A DNA stretch of 29,723 nucleotides from Oscillospiraceae bacterium (GTDB lineage: Bacteria; Bacillota_A; Clostridia; Oscillospirales; Oscillospiraceae). Within the stretch, counting starts at the first letter, position 1, and the number at the start of each line of letters is the position of its first letter. Under the pieces are notes generated by a model. The model saw nothing but the letters and a program-made list of their open reading frames with translations. It made no database searches and was not told the DNA's origin. The position numbers and the translations under genes are program-made. The stretch spans positions 1 through 29,723 of the forward strand of contig JAETOP010000049.1 in NCBI GenBank assembly GCA_021771675.1. Reading direction: 5' to 3'. Shown here in pieces: positions 21,253 through 28,366 of the stretch.

Positions 21253-21489
21253 ATGGCCAACGAACAGCGTATGCGTCCCCGCAAGCGCAAGAAGGTTTGC
21301 GCATTCTGCGTGGATAAGGTGACCAGCATTGATTACAAGGACACCGCAAAGCTCCGCCGTTACCTGTCTGAGCGTGGCAAGATCCTGCCCCGCCGTACCA
21401 CCGGTACCTGCGCCGCTCATCAGCGCGATCTGACCACCGCCATCAAGCGTGCCCGTCAAATCGCCCTGCTGCCCTACGTCACTGACTGA
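21253..21489 (+). CDS. rpsR: 30S ribosomal protein S18
   Basis: This 78-residue protein starts at ATG 21253 with GGAGG upstream. [59 protein letters not shown] are pieces of the S18 signature. CxxC near the start with a later C and H (TCAAH) suggests the zinc-binding form, common in Clostridia. It pairs with S6 and closes the operon, followed by a terminator. Confidence 0.97.
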   Translation: MANEQRMRPRKRKKVCAFCVDKVTSIDYKDTAKLRRYLSERGKILPRRTTGTCAAHQRDLTTAIKRARQIALLPYVTD

Positions 21490-21502
21490 TACAGTTGCAA
21501 TT

Positions 21503-21534
21503 CGCCCCGGAACATTACGTTCCGGGGCGTTTTT
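21503..21534 (+). terminator. Intrinsic terminator of the rpsF operon
   Basis: CGCCCCGGAAC (21503-21513) pairs perfectly with GTTCCGGGGCG (21519-21529) around ATTAC, followed by five T. It starts 13 bases after the rpsR stop. Confidence 0.95.
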
Positions 21535-21586
21535 ATGCCTTTTTCGATTATCGGCATTCGTAAGCAATTTAGCAAACTGTAAGTTG

Positions 21587-21690
21587 GCGGCGAGTTGCCG
21601 CTGACAATTCGCACGGGGATGGTCTATCATTACCGCATAAATTTCGCCCGGTAAAGCTTTGACTGTTGAAGAATATGCCGCACTGCCCTT
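21587..21690 (+). repeat. 3'-end element copy downstream of rpsR
   Basis: GGCGGCGAGTTGCCGCTGACAATTCGCACGGGG... and a later GCCCGGTAAAGCTTTGAC match, in inverse, the elements at 10877-10950 and 16206-16286. Orientation relative to the preceding gene is the same as in those cases: the hairpin end comes first after the gene. It lies beyond the rpsR terminator. Confidence 0.7.
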
Positions 21691-21696
21691 TTCTGC

Positions 21697-21882
21697 GTAG
21701 GGGAGGCAATCTGCCTCCCGCCAGGTGAAATACCTGAGTGTTCCGTTGAATGGGATCAGGTAAAGGCTTCTGAGGGCGGCTCCCGAAGTGTAAGGGGGGC
21801 CTTCCTCAGAAGCCGTCATCCTTTACCATTCAACAGAGAACTTAAAAACGTTACCTAGCGGGAGGCTAATAGCCTCCCCTAC
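21697..21882. repeat. 186-bp nested inverted-repeat element (MITE-like)
   Basis: Terminal hairpins at 21697-21722 and 21858-21882 face each other in inverse orientation. Inside, GTTGAATGGGATCAGGTAAAGGCTTCTGAGG on one arm (read in pieces) pairs imperfectly with CCTCAGAAGCCGTC...CCTTTACCATTCAAC on the other. The whole could fold into one long hairpin. No coding sequence is present, and no target-site duplication is evident. The following stretch to 22096 is AT-rich, with a small perfect hairpin CTTCAAA/TTTGAAG near 21976-21994 and no gene. Confidence 0.78.
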
Positions 21883-22096
21883 GATCAAGCGGGAAGTGCG
21901 GCAACCCATCAAATACCAATTTGCCGAATTGCTTATTTAACCCGATAAATGCCTTTTTGCAGTCAGCACCGCAACTTCAAAGAAAATTTGAAGGGCAAAA
22001 ACATTATTCGCTGTAAAAAGTGTAGTGTACCCGCAAAATTTCGTTGTAATTTCTGTATTTGGATGTTTACCGCTGCGTCATAACAAGATTCAAGGC

Positions 22097-22342
22097 TTAA
22101 TTTGGTTCAAATCCCCATTTGGCTCCCTCTGTTGCCACAGGTTCATCTTCGATGAACTCCATGATCTCGCCGACGGAGCAGTGGAGAATCCGGCAAAAAA
22201 CTTCAATTGTGTGGGTGCTGACGCTTTCATTCCACTTTAACCGTGTGAGCTGCCCGGGGCTGACGTGATAGTCCTTGATTAAGGAATATTGAGAAATCCC
22301 TCTGTCCTTCATTACTTTCCACAGATTGTCGTACGAAATCAT
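22097..22342 (-). CDS. Small XRE-family helix-turn-helix regulator
   Basis: The product is 81 residues, starting at ATG 22342 (MISYDNLWKVMKDRGISQYSL); the ribosome site is weak, so translation may be coupled to the gene ending 13 bases upstream. The single HTH covers residues 8-65: LWKVMKDRGISQYSLIKDYHVSPGQLTRLKWNESVSTHTIEVFCRILHCSVGEIMEF in pieces. This is the short YozG-like HTH_26 type. Its partner is a ribbon-helix-helix protein, so the pair may be a small regulatory or toxin-antitoxin-like unit, though no toxin is recognisable. Confidence 0.75.
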   Translation of the reverse strand: MISYDNLWKVMKDRGISQYSLIKDYHVSPGQLTRLKWNESVSTHTIEVFCRILHCSVGEIMEFIEDEPVATEGAKWGFEPN

Positions 22343-22355
22343 GGTGATGCAAGCT

Positions 22356-22568
22356 TCACTTTCTGCTTGCTTGGTAGGCGACATCGGCCTGAGCCGCCTG
22401 GTCGGGCTCGTCCATATTGGACAGGGCATAAAGAATCATTTGGTTCAGCAGTTCATTCCGGCTGATTCCGACAGCGGCGGCCTTTTCGTCCACATTTTTC
22501 AGAACATCGGAGTCAATGCGCATGGAGATCACTTCTTTCTCCGGCTTCCTCGCAACAAATTTCGGCAT
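22356..22568 (-). CDS. Ribbon-helix-helix (CopG/Arc-like) DNA-binding protein
   Basis: This 70-residue protein starts at ATG 22568 after a GGTGACG site. KEVISMRIDSDVLKNVDEKAAAVGISRNELLNQMILYALSNM, in pieces, is the strand-helix-helix pattern of Arc/CopG proteins. The C-terminal tail is Ala/Gln-rich. It is divergent from the frameshifted gene at 22635 and shares with it an inverted repeat likely used as operator. Confidence 0.75.
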   Translation of the reverse strand: MPKFVARKPEKEVISMRIDSDVLKNVDEKAAAVGISRNELLNQMILYALSNMDEPDQAAQADVAYQASRK

Positions 22569-22592
22569 ATCGTCACCATCCTTGTATTGACT

Positions 22593-22651
22593 ATTATATG
22601 CCGATTTTGTAGAACAATATATATTCTATATTCGATGTTAAAAATCGAATA
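22593..22651. promoter_or_regulatory. Divergent promoter region with perfect 8-bp inverted repeat
   Basis: On the minus strand TATAAT (22598-22593) gives a clear -10 for the RHH gene, with no good -35. TATTCGAT (22629-22636) and ATCGAATA (22644-22651) form a perfect inverted repeat with 7-base spacer, a likely operator for one of the two small regulators. Confidence 0.5.
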
Positions 22652-22903
22652 CTTGAAGCGGGGCGAAAAAGAGGTGAATCCTTACGAAATCGCCTACGAT
22701 ATGCTTCTTGATCTTCAACAGGAGATCATCCCGGAATTGGAAACAGAAGCGGGAGAGCCGGACAGCAGGCGTGTGATTGCCCTGTCAGCGGCCTATATCC
22801 TGCAAGATTATCTTGCAGAGAAAATTGCATCCACCGGGCAACCCCCCAGGGGGAGGATGGCATTACCTGGGAACAAATCAAAGAGGCGCTTGAAAATTTA
22901 TGA
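22635..22903 (+). pseudogene. Small helical protein gene with a probable 1-base frameshift
   Basis: The first part, from ATG 22635 or more likely GTG 22674, reads NPYEIAYDMLLDLQQEIIPELE then RRVIALSAAYILQDYLAEKI, a natural helical protein. After the CCCCCCAGGGGG run (22842-22853) this frame turns into basic, low-quality sequence up to 22970. Shifting by -1 at the run gives EDGITWEQIKEALENL and a stop at 22903, a convincing end. One base has probably been lost in the run, by mutation or read error. Intact length would be about 76-89 residues. No family is recognised. Confidence 0.6.
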
Positions 22904-22989
22904 AGATGCAAAGGCCTCCCCCTGCGGCTTGGGCAAGAGGAGGCGCTTTCCATATTTTCAGGACGCTTGAATCCCGGCGGGCGGGAGAA

Positions 22990-23937
22990 TTACCCGTTGT
23001 ATGCGTCCAGGGCCAGCTTGAAGGCGCCATAGGCGCCGGCGTCGTTGCCCAGGGAGGCCAGGGCGAACTCCACATTGGAAGCGGCGTGGAAGACATACTT
23101 GTGGAAATAGGGCCGCAGACCGTCCAGCAGCACTGTGCCGGCCTTGCTGACGCCGCCGCCCAGCACTACCACCTCCGGGTTGACTACGTTGCACACATTG
23201 GCCAGGAACTCGCCCATGTAGGCGTAGTACTGATCTAGCACCGCCAGGGCCAGCTTGTCCCCGTCCTTGCCGGCGTCAAAAATGTCCTTGCAGGTCATCT
23301 TTTCCAGGTTCCGCAGGGAGGATTCCTCCTGGGAGGCTTCCAGCTGAAGCTTTGCCATCCGGACGATGCCGGAGGCGGAGCAGTACTGCTCCACACAGCC
23401 CCGCTTGCCGCAGCCGCAGACGGCAGTCTCGTCCCGGTTGAGCACCATGTGGCCGATCTCCGCTCCTGCGCCGTGGGCGCCATGGAGCAGCTTCCCATCG
23501 ATGACGATGCCGCCGCCCACGCCGGTGCCCAGGGTGACCAGAACCATGCTGTCGAAGCCCTTGCCGCCGCCCTTCCAGTACTCGCCCAGGGCGGCCACGT
23601 TGGCGTCGTTGCCCGCCTTCACCGGAAGCCCCGTGAGCCGGGACAGCTCCTCGCTGATATTAAATACACCCCAGCCCAGGTTGACGCAGCGGTTCACCAC
23701 GCCCTTGCCGTCCACGGGGCCGGGAACGCCGATGCCCAGGCCCAGCAGATCATCATCCTGCACGCCGTTACGCTCCCGGTATTCCCGGATGGAGGCGGCG
23801 ATGTCGGGGAGAATCTGACTGCCGTGGTTGGCGGTGACGGTGGGTATCTCCCAGTTGGAGATCATTTTGCCGGTTTCGTCGAAGTAGGCGATTTTCACGG
23901 TGGTACCGCCCAGATCAACACCAAAGCCGTATTTCAT
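22990..23937 (-). CDS. ROK-family glucokinase
   Basis: This 315-residue protein starts at ATG 23937 after AGGAGG. The N-terminal phosphate loop is GVDLGGTTVKIAYFD. The sugar-binding region has GIGVPGPVDGKGVVNRCVNLGW and AGNDANVAALGEYW, with Asp as catalytic base. Then come LVTLGTGVGGGIVIDGKL, HGAGAEIGHMVL and the ROK zinc motif CGCGKRGCVEQYCS. The C-terminus VVVLGGGVSKAG completes the ATP site. All residues needed for hexose phosphorylation with ATP are present, so an active cytoplasmic glucokinase is likely. Close relatives use glucose, but N-acetylmannosamine or others cannot be excluded. It follows the flippase-like gene by 55 bases and may be co-transcribed. Confidence 0.88.
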   Translation of the reverse strand: MKYGFGVDLGGTTVKIAYFDETGKMISNWEIPTVTANHGSQILPDIAASIREYRERNGVQDDDLLGLGIGVPGPVDGKGVVNRCVNLGWGVFNISEELSRLTGLPVKAGNDANVAALGEYWKGGGKGFDSMVLVTLGTGVGGGIVIDGKLLHGAHGAGAEIGHMVLNRDETAVCGCGKRGCVEQYCSASGIVRMAKLQLEASQEESSLRNLEKMTCKDIFDAGKDGDKLALAVLDQYYAYMGEFLANVCNVVNPEVVVLGGGVSKAGTVLLDGLRPYFHKYVFHAASNVEFALASLGNDAGAYGAFKLALDAYNG

Positions 23938-23992
23938 GGAAAAGTCCTCCTGTTGTTTTATTTTAATGTCAATTGCAACATTATACTCGTTT

Positions 23993-24499
23993 TTACGGGA
24001 AAAGGGAAGGGAGATTTCCGCCCTTTTTTTCCAAATTTTTTTGAAATACCAGATGTGCCGCCCCGGTCATCACGCCGCTGATGAGCAGCTGGGCATAGTA
24101 GCTGATTCCCCGGCAGACGATCATCCCGGGCAGCACCACCGTGGACACCGCTCCCGGGACACCGTCCCGACGCATGTACAATAGCTGCATGGGCTGGCCG
24201 CCGGAGGCGGAGGGTGTGATTGCGCTGTAGAAGAACCCCACAAAGGAAATCAGGCAGCAGCGGTAGAATTTTGGCTTTGCCCCCAGGGGATGAAGCAGCT
24301 GGCTCATGGCCAGGGACTCCCCCAGAATGAAGCCGACCACGGCTGCCATGGCCGGAAGCACGTAGCGTATATCCGCATCCGTGAGGTAATCGAGAACCTT
24401 GCCCAGGTTTTCGTCCCGAAATACATACCAGAAGGTCAGGGCCAGAATGCCAAAAAAGAAGAGTGTGCCAAGCAGTCGCTTGCAGGTTTGCTTTGTCAA
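23993..24499 (-). pseudogene. LPG-synthase/UPF0104-type membrane protein gene with internal deletion
   Basis: The frame starts with TTG at 24499 after AAGGAG and gives 168 residues, about half the usual 320-350. The N-terminal half matches the LPG_synthase_TM/YbhN-like flippase pattern: RLLGTLFFFGILALTFWYVFRDENLGKVLDYL, VVGFILGESLAMSQLLHPLG, and the family hallmark FVGFFYSAITPSASGGQPMQLLYMRRDGVPGAVSTVVL (quoted in pieces). It then passes directly to CRGISYYAQLLISGVMTGAAHLVF, which looks like the last transmembrane helix of the full protein. The simplest reading is an in-frame loss of the middle helices. The promoter is intact, so a short protein may still be made. Confidence 0.62.
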
Positions 24500-24527
24500 A
24501 AAACCGGTCTCCTTCCCATTTTGCTTG

Positions 24528-24557
24528 ATTATACCATACCCTGTTTTACTCTGTCAA
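24528..24557 (-). promoter_or_regulatory. Strong leftward promoter before the flippase-like gene
   Basis: TTGACA (24557-24552), 18 bases, TATAAT (24533-24528) on the minus strand. It would serve the truncated membrane-protein gene and possibly the ROK kinase. Confidence 0.78.
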
Positions 24558-24639
24558 CGCCATTCCCGGTCAGCGCAGAGCAAGCGGCGCATTTATCGTG
24601 GCATGAAGGCCGCAGCAATGGAGGATAAACGAAAAAAAG

Positions 24640-24669
24640 GTTGACGAAAGAGGAAAACTATCCTATGAT
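24640..24669 (+). promoter_or_regulatory. Promoter of uxaC
   Basis: TTGACG (24640-24645), 18 bases, TATGAT (24664-24669). The uxaC start is 52 bases further on. Confidence 0.65.
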
Positions 24670-24720
24670 AGAAGGTGTTAGGCACGGTAAATAAATTCTA
24701 CACTGCAAAGGAGAATTTGT

Positions 24721-26139
24721 ATGACACCTTTTATGAATCAGGACTTCCTGCTGAAAACGGAAACGGCCAGAAAGCTCTACCATGAGCACGCCGAGACCAT
24801 GCCCATCATCGACTACCACTGCCACATCAACCCCCAGGAGATCTACGAGGACAAGCGCTACGACTCCATCACCCAGGTCTGGCTGGGCGGCGACCACTAC
24901 AAGTGGCGGGCCATGCGCTCCTGCGGCGTTCCTGAATACTACATCACCGGTGACGCCACCCCCGCCGAGAAGTTCCAGAAGTGGGCCGAGTCCATGCCCA
25001 ACCTCATCGGCAACCCCCTGTACCACTGGACCCACCTGGAGCTCCAGCGGTATTTCGGCATCACCGAGCCTCTGAACGGCGACAACGCCATGGAAATTTA
25101 TGAGAAGTGCAACGCCATCCTCCATCAGCCGGATATGTCCGTCCGGGGCATCATCCGCAAATCCGGGGTGAAGCTGATCTGCACCACCGACGACCCTGTG
25201 GACGATCTGCACTGGCATGAGCTGCTGGCCGCCGATCCCACCGCTCCCGCTGTGGTGCTCCCCGCCTTCCGGCCCGACAAGGCCATGCGGGCGGACAAGC
25301 CCACCTTCCCCGCCTACGTTGCCCAGCTGGAGAAGGTGGTGGGCTTCCCCATCAACACCATGGAGGATATGCGCAGGGCCCTGGTGAACCGGATCGCCTA
25401 CTTCAATGACCACAACTGCCGTGTTTCCGATCATGCTCTGGATTACTGCTTCTGTGTGGAGGCCACCGAGGAGCAGCTGAACGGCATCTTCGCCCGGGCG
25501 AAGTCCGGCAAGGGCATCACCTGGGACGAGCAGCTGGCCTACCACACCGCTCTGCTCATCGCCGTGGGCAAGGAGTATTGCCGCCTGAACTGGGTCAATC
25601 AGCTCCACTTTGCCTGCCTGCGGGACAACTCCACCAAGATGTTCGCAAAGCTTGGCCCCGATACCGGCTTCGACTGCATCAACGACCAGCCCAACGCCGT
25701 GGGCCTCTCCAAGCTGCTGGGCAAGCTGGAGGCGGAGGATGCTTTGACCAAGACCATTCTCTACTCCCTGAATCCCTCCGACAACGGGGTGATCGGCACC
25801 ATCATCGGCTGCTTCCAGACCGATTCTCCCATCCCCGGCAAGATTCAGCAGGGCTCCGCCTGGTGGTTCAATGACCACAAGCCCGGCATGGAGGCTCAGA
25901 TGGTGAGCCTGATGAGCCTGGGGGCCATGGGCACCTTCAACGGAATGCTCACCGACTCCCGCTCTTTCCTGAGCTACACCCGGCACGAGTATTTCCGCCG
26001 GATTCTGTGCAACCTCTTCGGCCAGCTGGTGGAGGACGGGGAGTACCCCGCCGACATGAAGACCCTGGGCCGGATGGTGGAGAACATCAGCTACTACAAC
26101 ACATTGCACTACTTCCGCTTCGACGAGCTGATTAAGTAA
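24721..26139 (+). CDS. uxaC: Glucuronate (uronate) isomerase
   Basis: This 472-residue protein starts at ATG 24721 after AAAGGAG and has the normal family length. Key pieces are MPIIDYHCHINPQEI (metal-binding His pair of the amidohydrolase-like barrel), WLGGDHYKWRAMRSCGV, GNPLYHWTHLELQRYFGI, LICTTDDPVDDLHWH, and late WWFNDHKPGMEAQM, GTFNGMLTDSRSFLSYTRHEYFRRILC. The enzyme converts D-glucuronate to D-fructuronate and D-galacturonate to D-tagaturonate in the cytoplasm, the entry step for uronates from pectin or host glucuronides. No other uronate gene (uxuA, uxaB, kdgK) is in the window, so it is transcribed on its own here. Confidence 0.97.
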   Translation: MTPFMNQDFLLKTETARKLYHEHAETMPIIDYHCHINPQEIYEDKRYDSITQVWLGGDHYKWRAMRSCGVPEYYITGDATPAEKFQKWAESMPNLIGNPLYHWTHLELQRYFGITEPLNGDNAMEIYEKCNAILHQPDMSVRGIIRKSGVKLICTTDDPVDDLHWHELLAADPTAPAVVLPAFRPDKAMRADKPTFPAYVAQLEKVVGFPINTMEDMRRALVNRIAYFNDHNCRVSDHALDYCFCVEATEEQLNGIFARAKSGKGITWDEQLAYHTALLIAVGKEYCRLNWVNQLHFACLRDNSTKMFAKLGPDTGFDCINDQPNAVGLSKLLGKLEAEDALTKTILYSLNPSDNGVIGTIIGCFQTDSPIPGKIQQGSAWWFNDHKPGMEAQMVSLMSLGAMGTFNGMLTDSRSFLSYTRHEYFRRILCNLFGQLVEDGEYPADMKTLGRMVENISYYNTLHYFRFDELIK

Positions 26140-26169
26140 CTACGGAAACTCTGAATAAACCGTCTGCGG

Positions 26170-26278
26170 CTGGTCAGCGAATCTTTTGCCCCATCCGTGC
26201 AGTTCTAAAAGCAGGAAATACATACAGTATTCCCCTGCTTTTAGAACTTTCGGCTGAGCCAAAATCTTCTGCTGACAG
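26170..26278. repeat. Palindromic MITE-like repeat between uxaC and the amidohydrolase
   Basis: An inner stem GTTCTAAAAGCAGGAAATAC (26202-26221) pairs with GTATTCCCCTGCTTTTAGAAC (26227-26247, in two pieces), nearly perfectly. Outer arms TCAGCGAATCTTTTG and CAAAATCTTCTGCTGA continue the stem. A diverged copy begins near 29640. The rest of 26140-26357 holds no gene. Confidence 0.78.
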
Positions 26279-26357
26279 CTCTTGTCGATTTCATCAGAGC
26301 TTCCCTACAAATGCTCCCCTGCCGCACTGGCAGGGGAGCAAATTTCGGGAGAAGAAC

Positions 26358-27206
26358 ATGTACTGTGACTGCCACATTCATATGGTTTTGGATGGCCGCA
26401 ACTGGAAAGAGGCCATCGCCGCCCATGCGGAGGCTCCCCGGGAAGCGCTGATCCGCTCCCGGCTGGAAACCTACCGGGATTTGGGCTTTACCTACCTCCG
26501 GGACGGCGGGGACCGCTGGGGGGTGGGGGCCAGGGCCCGGGAAATCGCCCCGGAGTACGGCATCCGCTACCGGACGCCCCTGGCGCCTCTGTGCAAAGCG
26601 GGGCACTACGGCGGCTTCATCGGCCGGAAATACGAAAGCCTGAGAGAGTATGCTGCCATTGTCTCCGGTCTGCGGGAGCAGGGGGCGGATTTCGTGAAAA
26701 TTATGATCTCCGGCCTGATGGATTTTGACCGGTTCGGGGTGCTCACCGAGGAGGGGCTGCCACCCGGAGAGATTCGGGAGCTGATTCACATCGCCCATGA
26801 GGAGGGCTTTGCCGTCATGGCCCATGCCAACGGGGCCCGGACGGTGGAGGCCGCCGCCGATGCCGGGGTGGACTCCGTGGAACACGGGGCCTACCTGGAC
26901 GACGGGGCCCTTTCCGCCATGGCGGAAAGGAGCGTGGTGTGGGTGCCCACCCTGTCCACCATCGGGAATCTACGGGGAAAGGGCCGCTTTGAGGAGGGGG
27001 CGATTCAGAAGATTCTGGCATCCATCATGGAGAATGTCCGCCGGTTTCGTGGGATGGACGGCCTGATTGCCCCGGGCACCGATGCCGGAGCCTGGGCTGT
27101 CCCCCACGGAAGTTTGACGGAATACGCCCTCCTGGCCCAGGCCCTGGGCCAGGGGTGGGAGGAAATTCTGACCCGTGGCGCCCAGGAAATCCAAAGAAAG
27201 TTCTAG
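26358..27206 (+). CDS. Metal-dependent amidohydrolase
   Basis: This 282-residue protein starts at ATG 26358 after GGGAG. It shows the amidohydrolase barrel ligands in order: CDCHIHMVLDG (His-x-His), ADFVKIMISGLM with the bridging Lys, AVMAHANG (His), VDSVEHGAY (His) and APGTDAGAW (Asp). This set is close to imidazolonepropionase/prolidase-like hydrolases. It lacks the N-terminal beta-sandwich usual in longer members, so the barrel starts almost at residue 1, which may be family-normal for this short type. Substrate cannot be read from the sequence. It stands alone, with a palindromic repeat before it. Confidence 0.85.
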   Translation: MYCDCHIHMVLDGRNWKEAIAAHAEAPREALIRSRLETYRDLGFTYLRDGGDRWGVGARAREIAPEYGIRYRTPLAPLCKAGHYGGFIGRKYESLREYAAIVSGLREQGADFVKIMISGLMDFDRFGVLTEEGLPPGEIRELIHIAHEEGFAVMAHANGARTVEAAADAGVDSVEHGAYLDDGALSAMAERSVVWVPTLSTIGNLRGKGRFEEGAIQKILASIMENVRRFRGMDGLIAPGTDAGAWAVPHGSLTEYALLAQALGQGWEEILTRGAQEIQRKF

Positions 27207-27290
27207 CCGGAAGGGAAGATGTAAGACAATTATCTCATAACTTCCCCCTCCGCCCGGTATCACCTTTGCGCCAAGCCCCATAAAATAACT

Positions 27291-27320
27291 CAGGCCATCC
27301 CGTTTTTCTGGGATGGCCTG
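27291..27320 (-). terminator. Intrinsic terminator of the MotA/MotB-like operon
   Basis: CAGGCCATCCC and GGGATGGCCTG pair perfectly around an 8-base loop. On the minus strand the stem is followed by AGTTATTTTA, a U-rich tail. It lies just after the stop at 27329. Confidence 0.85.
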
Positions 27321-27328
27321 ATTGGCGC

Positions 27329-28366
27329 TCAGTTCTCGCTGCCCGGCATCTGGATGGACAGATACTGGTTCAGAGCCTCCAGCACACTCTCGTCCTTCAG
27401 AGTGATGGAGATTTCAATGCGCCGGTTCTGGGCCTGACCCTCCATGGTTTCGTTGCTGGCCACGGGACGGGTGGAGCTGTATCCGGCGGCGCAGAAATAC
27501 TGGGCGTAGGGTGAAAGAACACCGCCCTGAGTGCTCATCATGTAGTTCAGCACGGAATTGGCACGATCGGAGGAGAGCTTCCGGTTGAGCTCGTTGCTGC
27601 CGGTGCTGTCCGCGTGGCCGCCAATGACGATGGTGTCTACATATTGCAGGCTGTCGCTGGAAGCCAGGAAGCTGGCAAAGCCGGAGGCCAGCTGATCCAG
27701 AACCGCCTTGGAGTTGGGCTTCAGAGCGGAGGAGCCCCGGTCAAAGAGCACGCTCTCGCTGAGGATCAGGCTGCCGGTGTCGCTGATGGAGATGGTGTTG
27801 GAGCTGCCCATGACCTGCTCCACGTTCTGGCGGATTTTCTCCACAATGTCCACCCGGAGGAAGGCTGCCGCCTGCATCTGGGCCCGAACCTGGCTCAGCT
27901 CCGTCTGGGTGTTGGTCAGGTAGATCTGCTGGCGCTCCATCTGGGCCTGCTGCTGGGCGATGGTGGCTTCCTGGTCGGCAATGTCCTTCTGCTGCTGGGC
28001 GATGTAGTCCGCCTGCTGGGCAATGCTTGCCTCCTGCTGGCGGAGCTGCTCCTGCTGCTCGTCCAGCTTGATCTGCTGCTGATCCAGATCCTGCCAGGCT
28101 ACCTCCAGGGCGTCAGAGATGGATTGTAGCTCCTTTTCCTTGTCCTCCACCTGGGCGGCGGCGATGGAGAGCTGCTCCAGAGTATCCTTCAGCTCCTGCT
28201 CCTTGTGGAGCAGGTCGTTGTTGGTGATGATGTTCTGGATGTAGGCCAGCAGCATCAAAAAGAACAGAATCAGGGCCACGGCGGACATCATGTCCGTATA
28301 GGAGGGCCAGAAGCCCTGTTCCCCCCCGGTATCAGCGCCGGAGGAAGGCCTGCGCATTCGTTTCAT
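27329..28366 (-). CDS. MotB/OmpA-family protein with long Gln-rich coiled coil
   Basis: This 345-residue protein starts at ATG 28366, overlapping the partner's stop by ATGA. Residues 19-48 (FWPSYTDMMSAVALILFFLMLLAYIQ) are a single membrane segment with Asp25 at the position of the MotB proton-carrying Asp. Residues 50-180 are a strongly Gln/Glu-rich coiled coil (QQQIKLDEQQEQLRQQEASIA and similar). The C-terminal 150 residues form an OmpA-like peptidoglycan-binding domain with VLFDRGSSALKPNSKAVLDQLA and GGHADSTGSNELNRKLSSDRANSV, then QNRRIEISI. Together with the MotA-like partner it could form an ion-driven stator. No flagellar gene is near. Function unknown; length of the coiled coil exceeds flagellar MotB. 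Confidence 0.8.
   Translation of the reverse strand: MKRMRRPSSGADTGGEQGFWPSYTDMMSAVALILFFLMLLAYIQNIITNNDLLHKEQELKDTLEQLSIAAAQVEDKEKELQSISDALEVAWQDLDQQQIKLDEQQEQLRQQEASIAQQADYIAQQQKDIADQEATIAQQQAQMERQQIYLTNTQTELSQVRAQMQAAAFLRVDIVEKIRQNVEQVMGSSNTISISDTGSLILSESVLFDRGSSALKPNSKAVLDQLASGFASFLASSDSLQYVDTIVIGGHADSTGSNELNRKLSSDRANSVLNYMMSTQGGVLSPYAQYFCAAGYSSTRPVASNETMEGQAQNRRIEISITLKDESVLEALNQYLSIQMPGSEN

Noticed and set aside
20257..21819. 520-residue minus-strand frame
   Set aside because: It is antisense to rpsF, ssb and rpsR, whose identities are certain, and its start lies in a dispersed repeat.
24658..26109. 483-residue minus-strand frame
   Set aside because: It is antisense to uxaC and composed of His/Gly/Val-rich shadow sequence.
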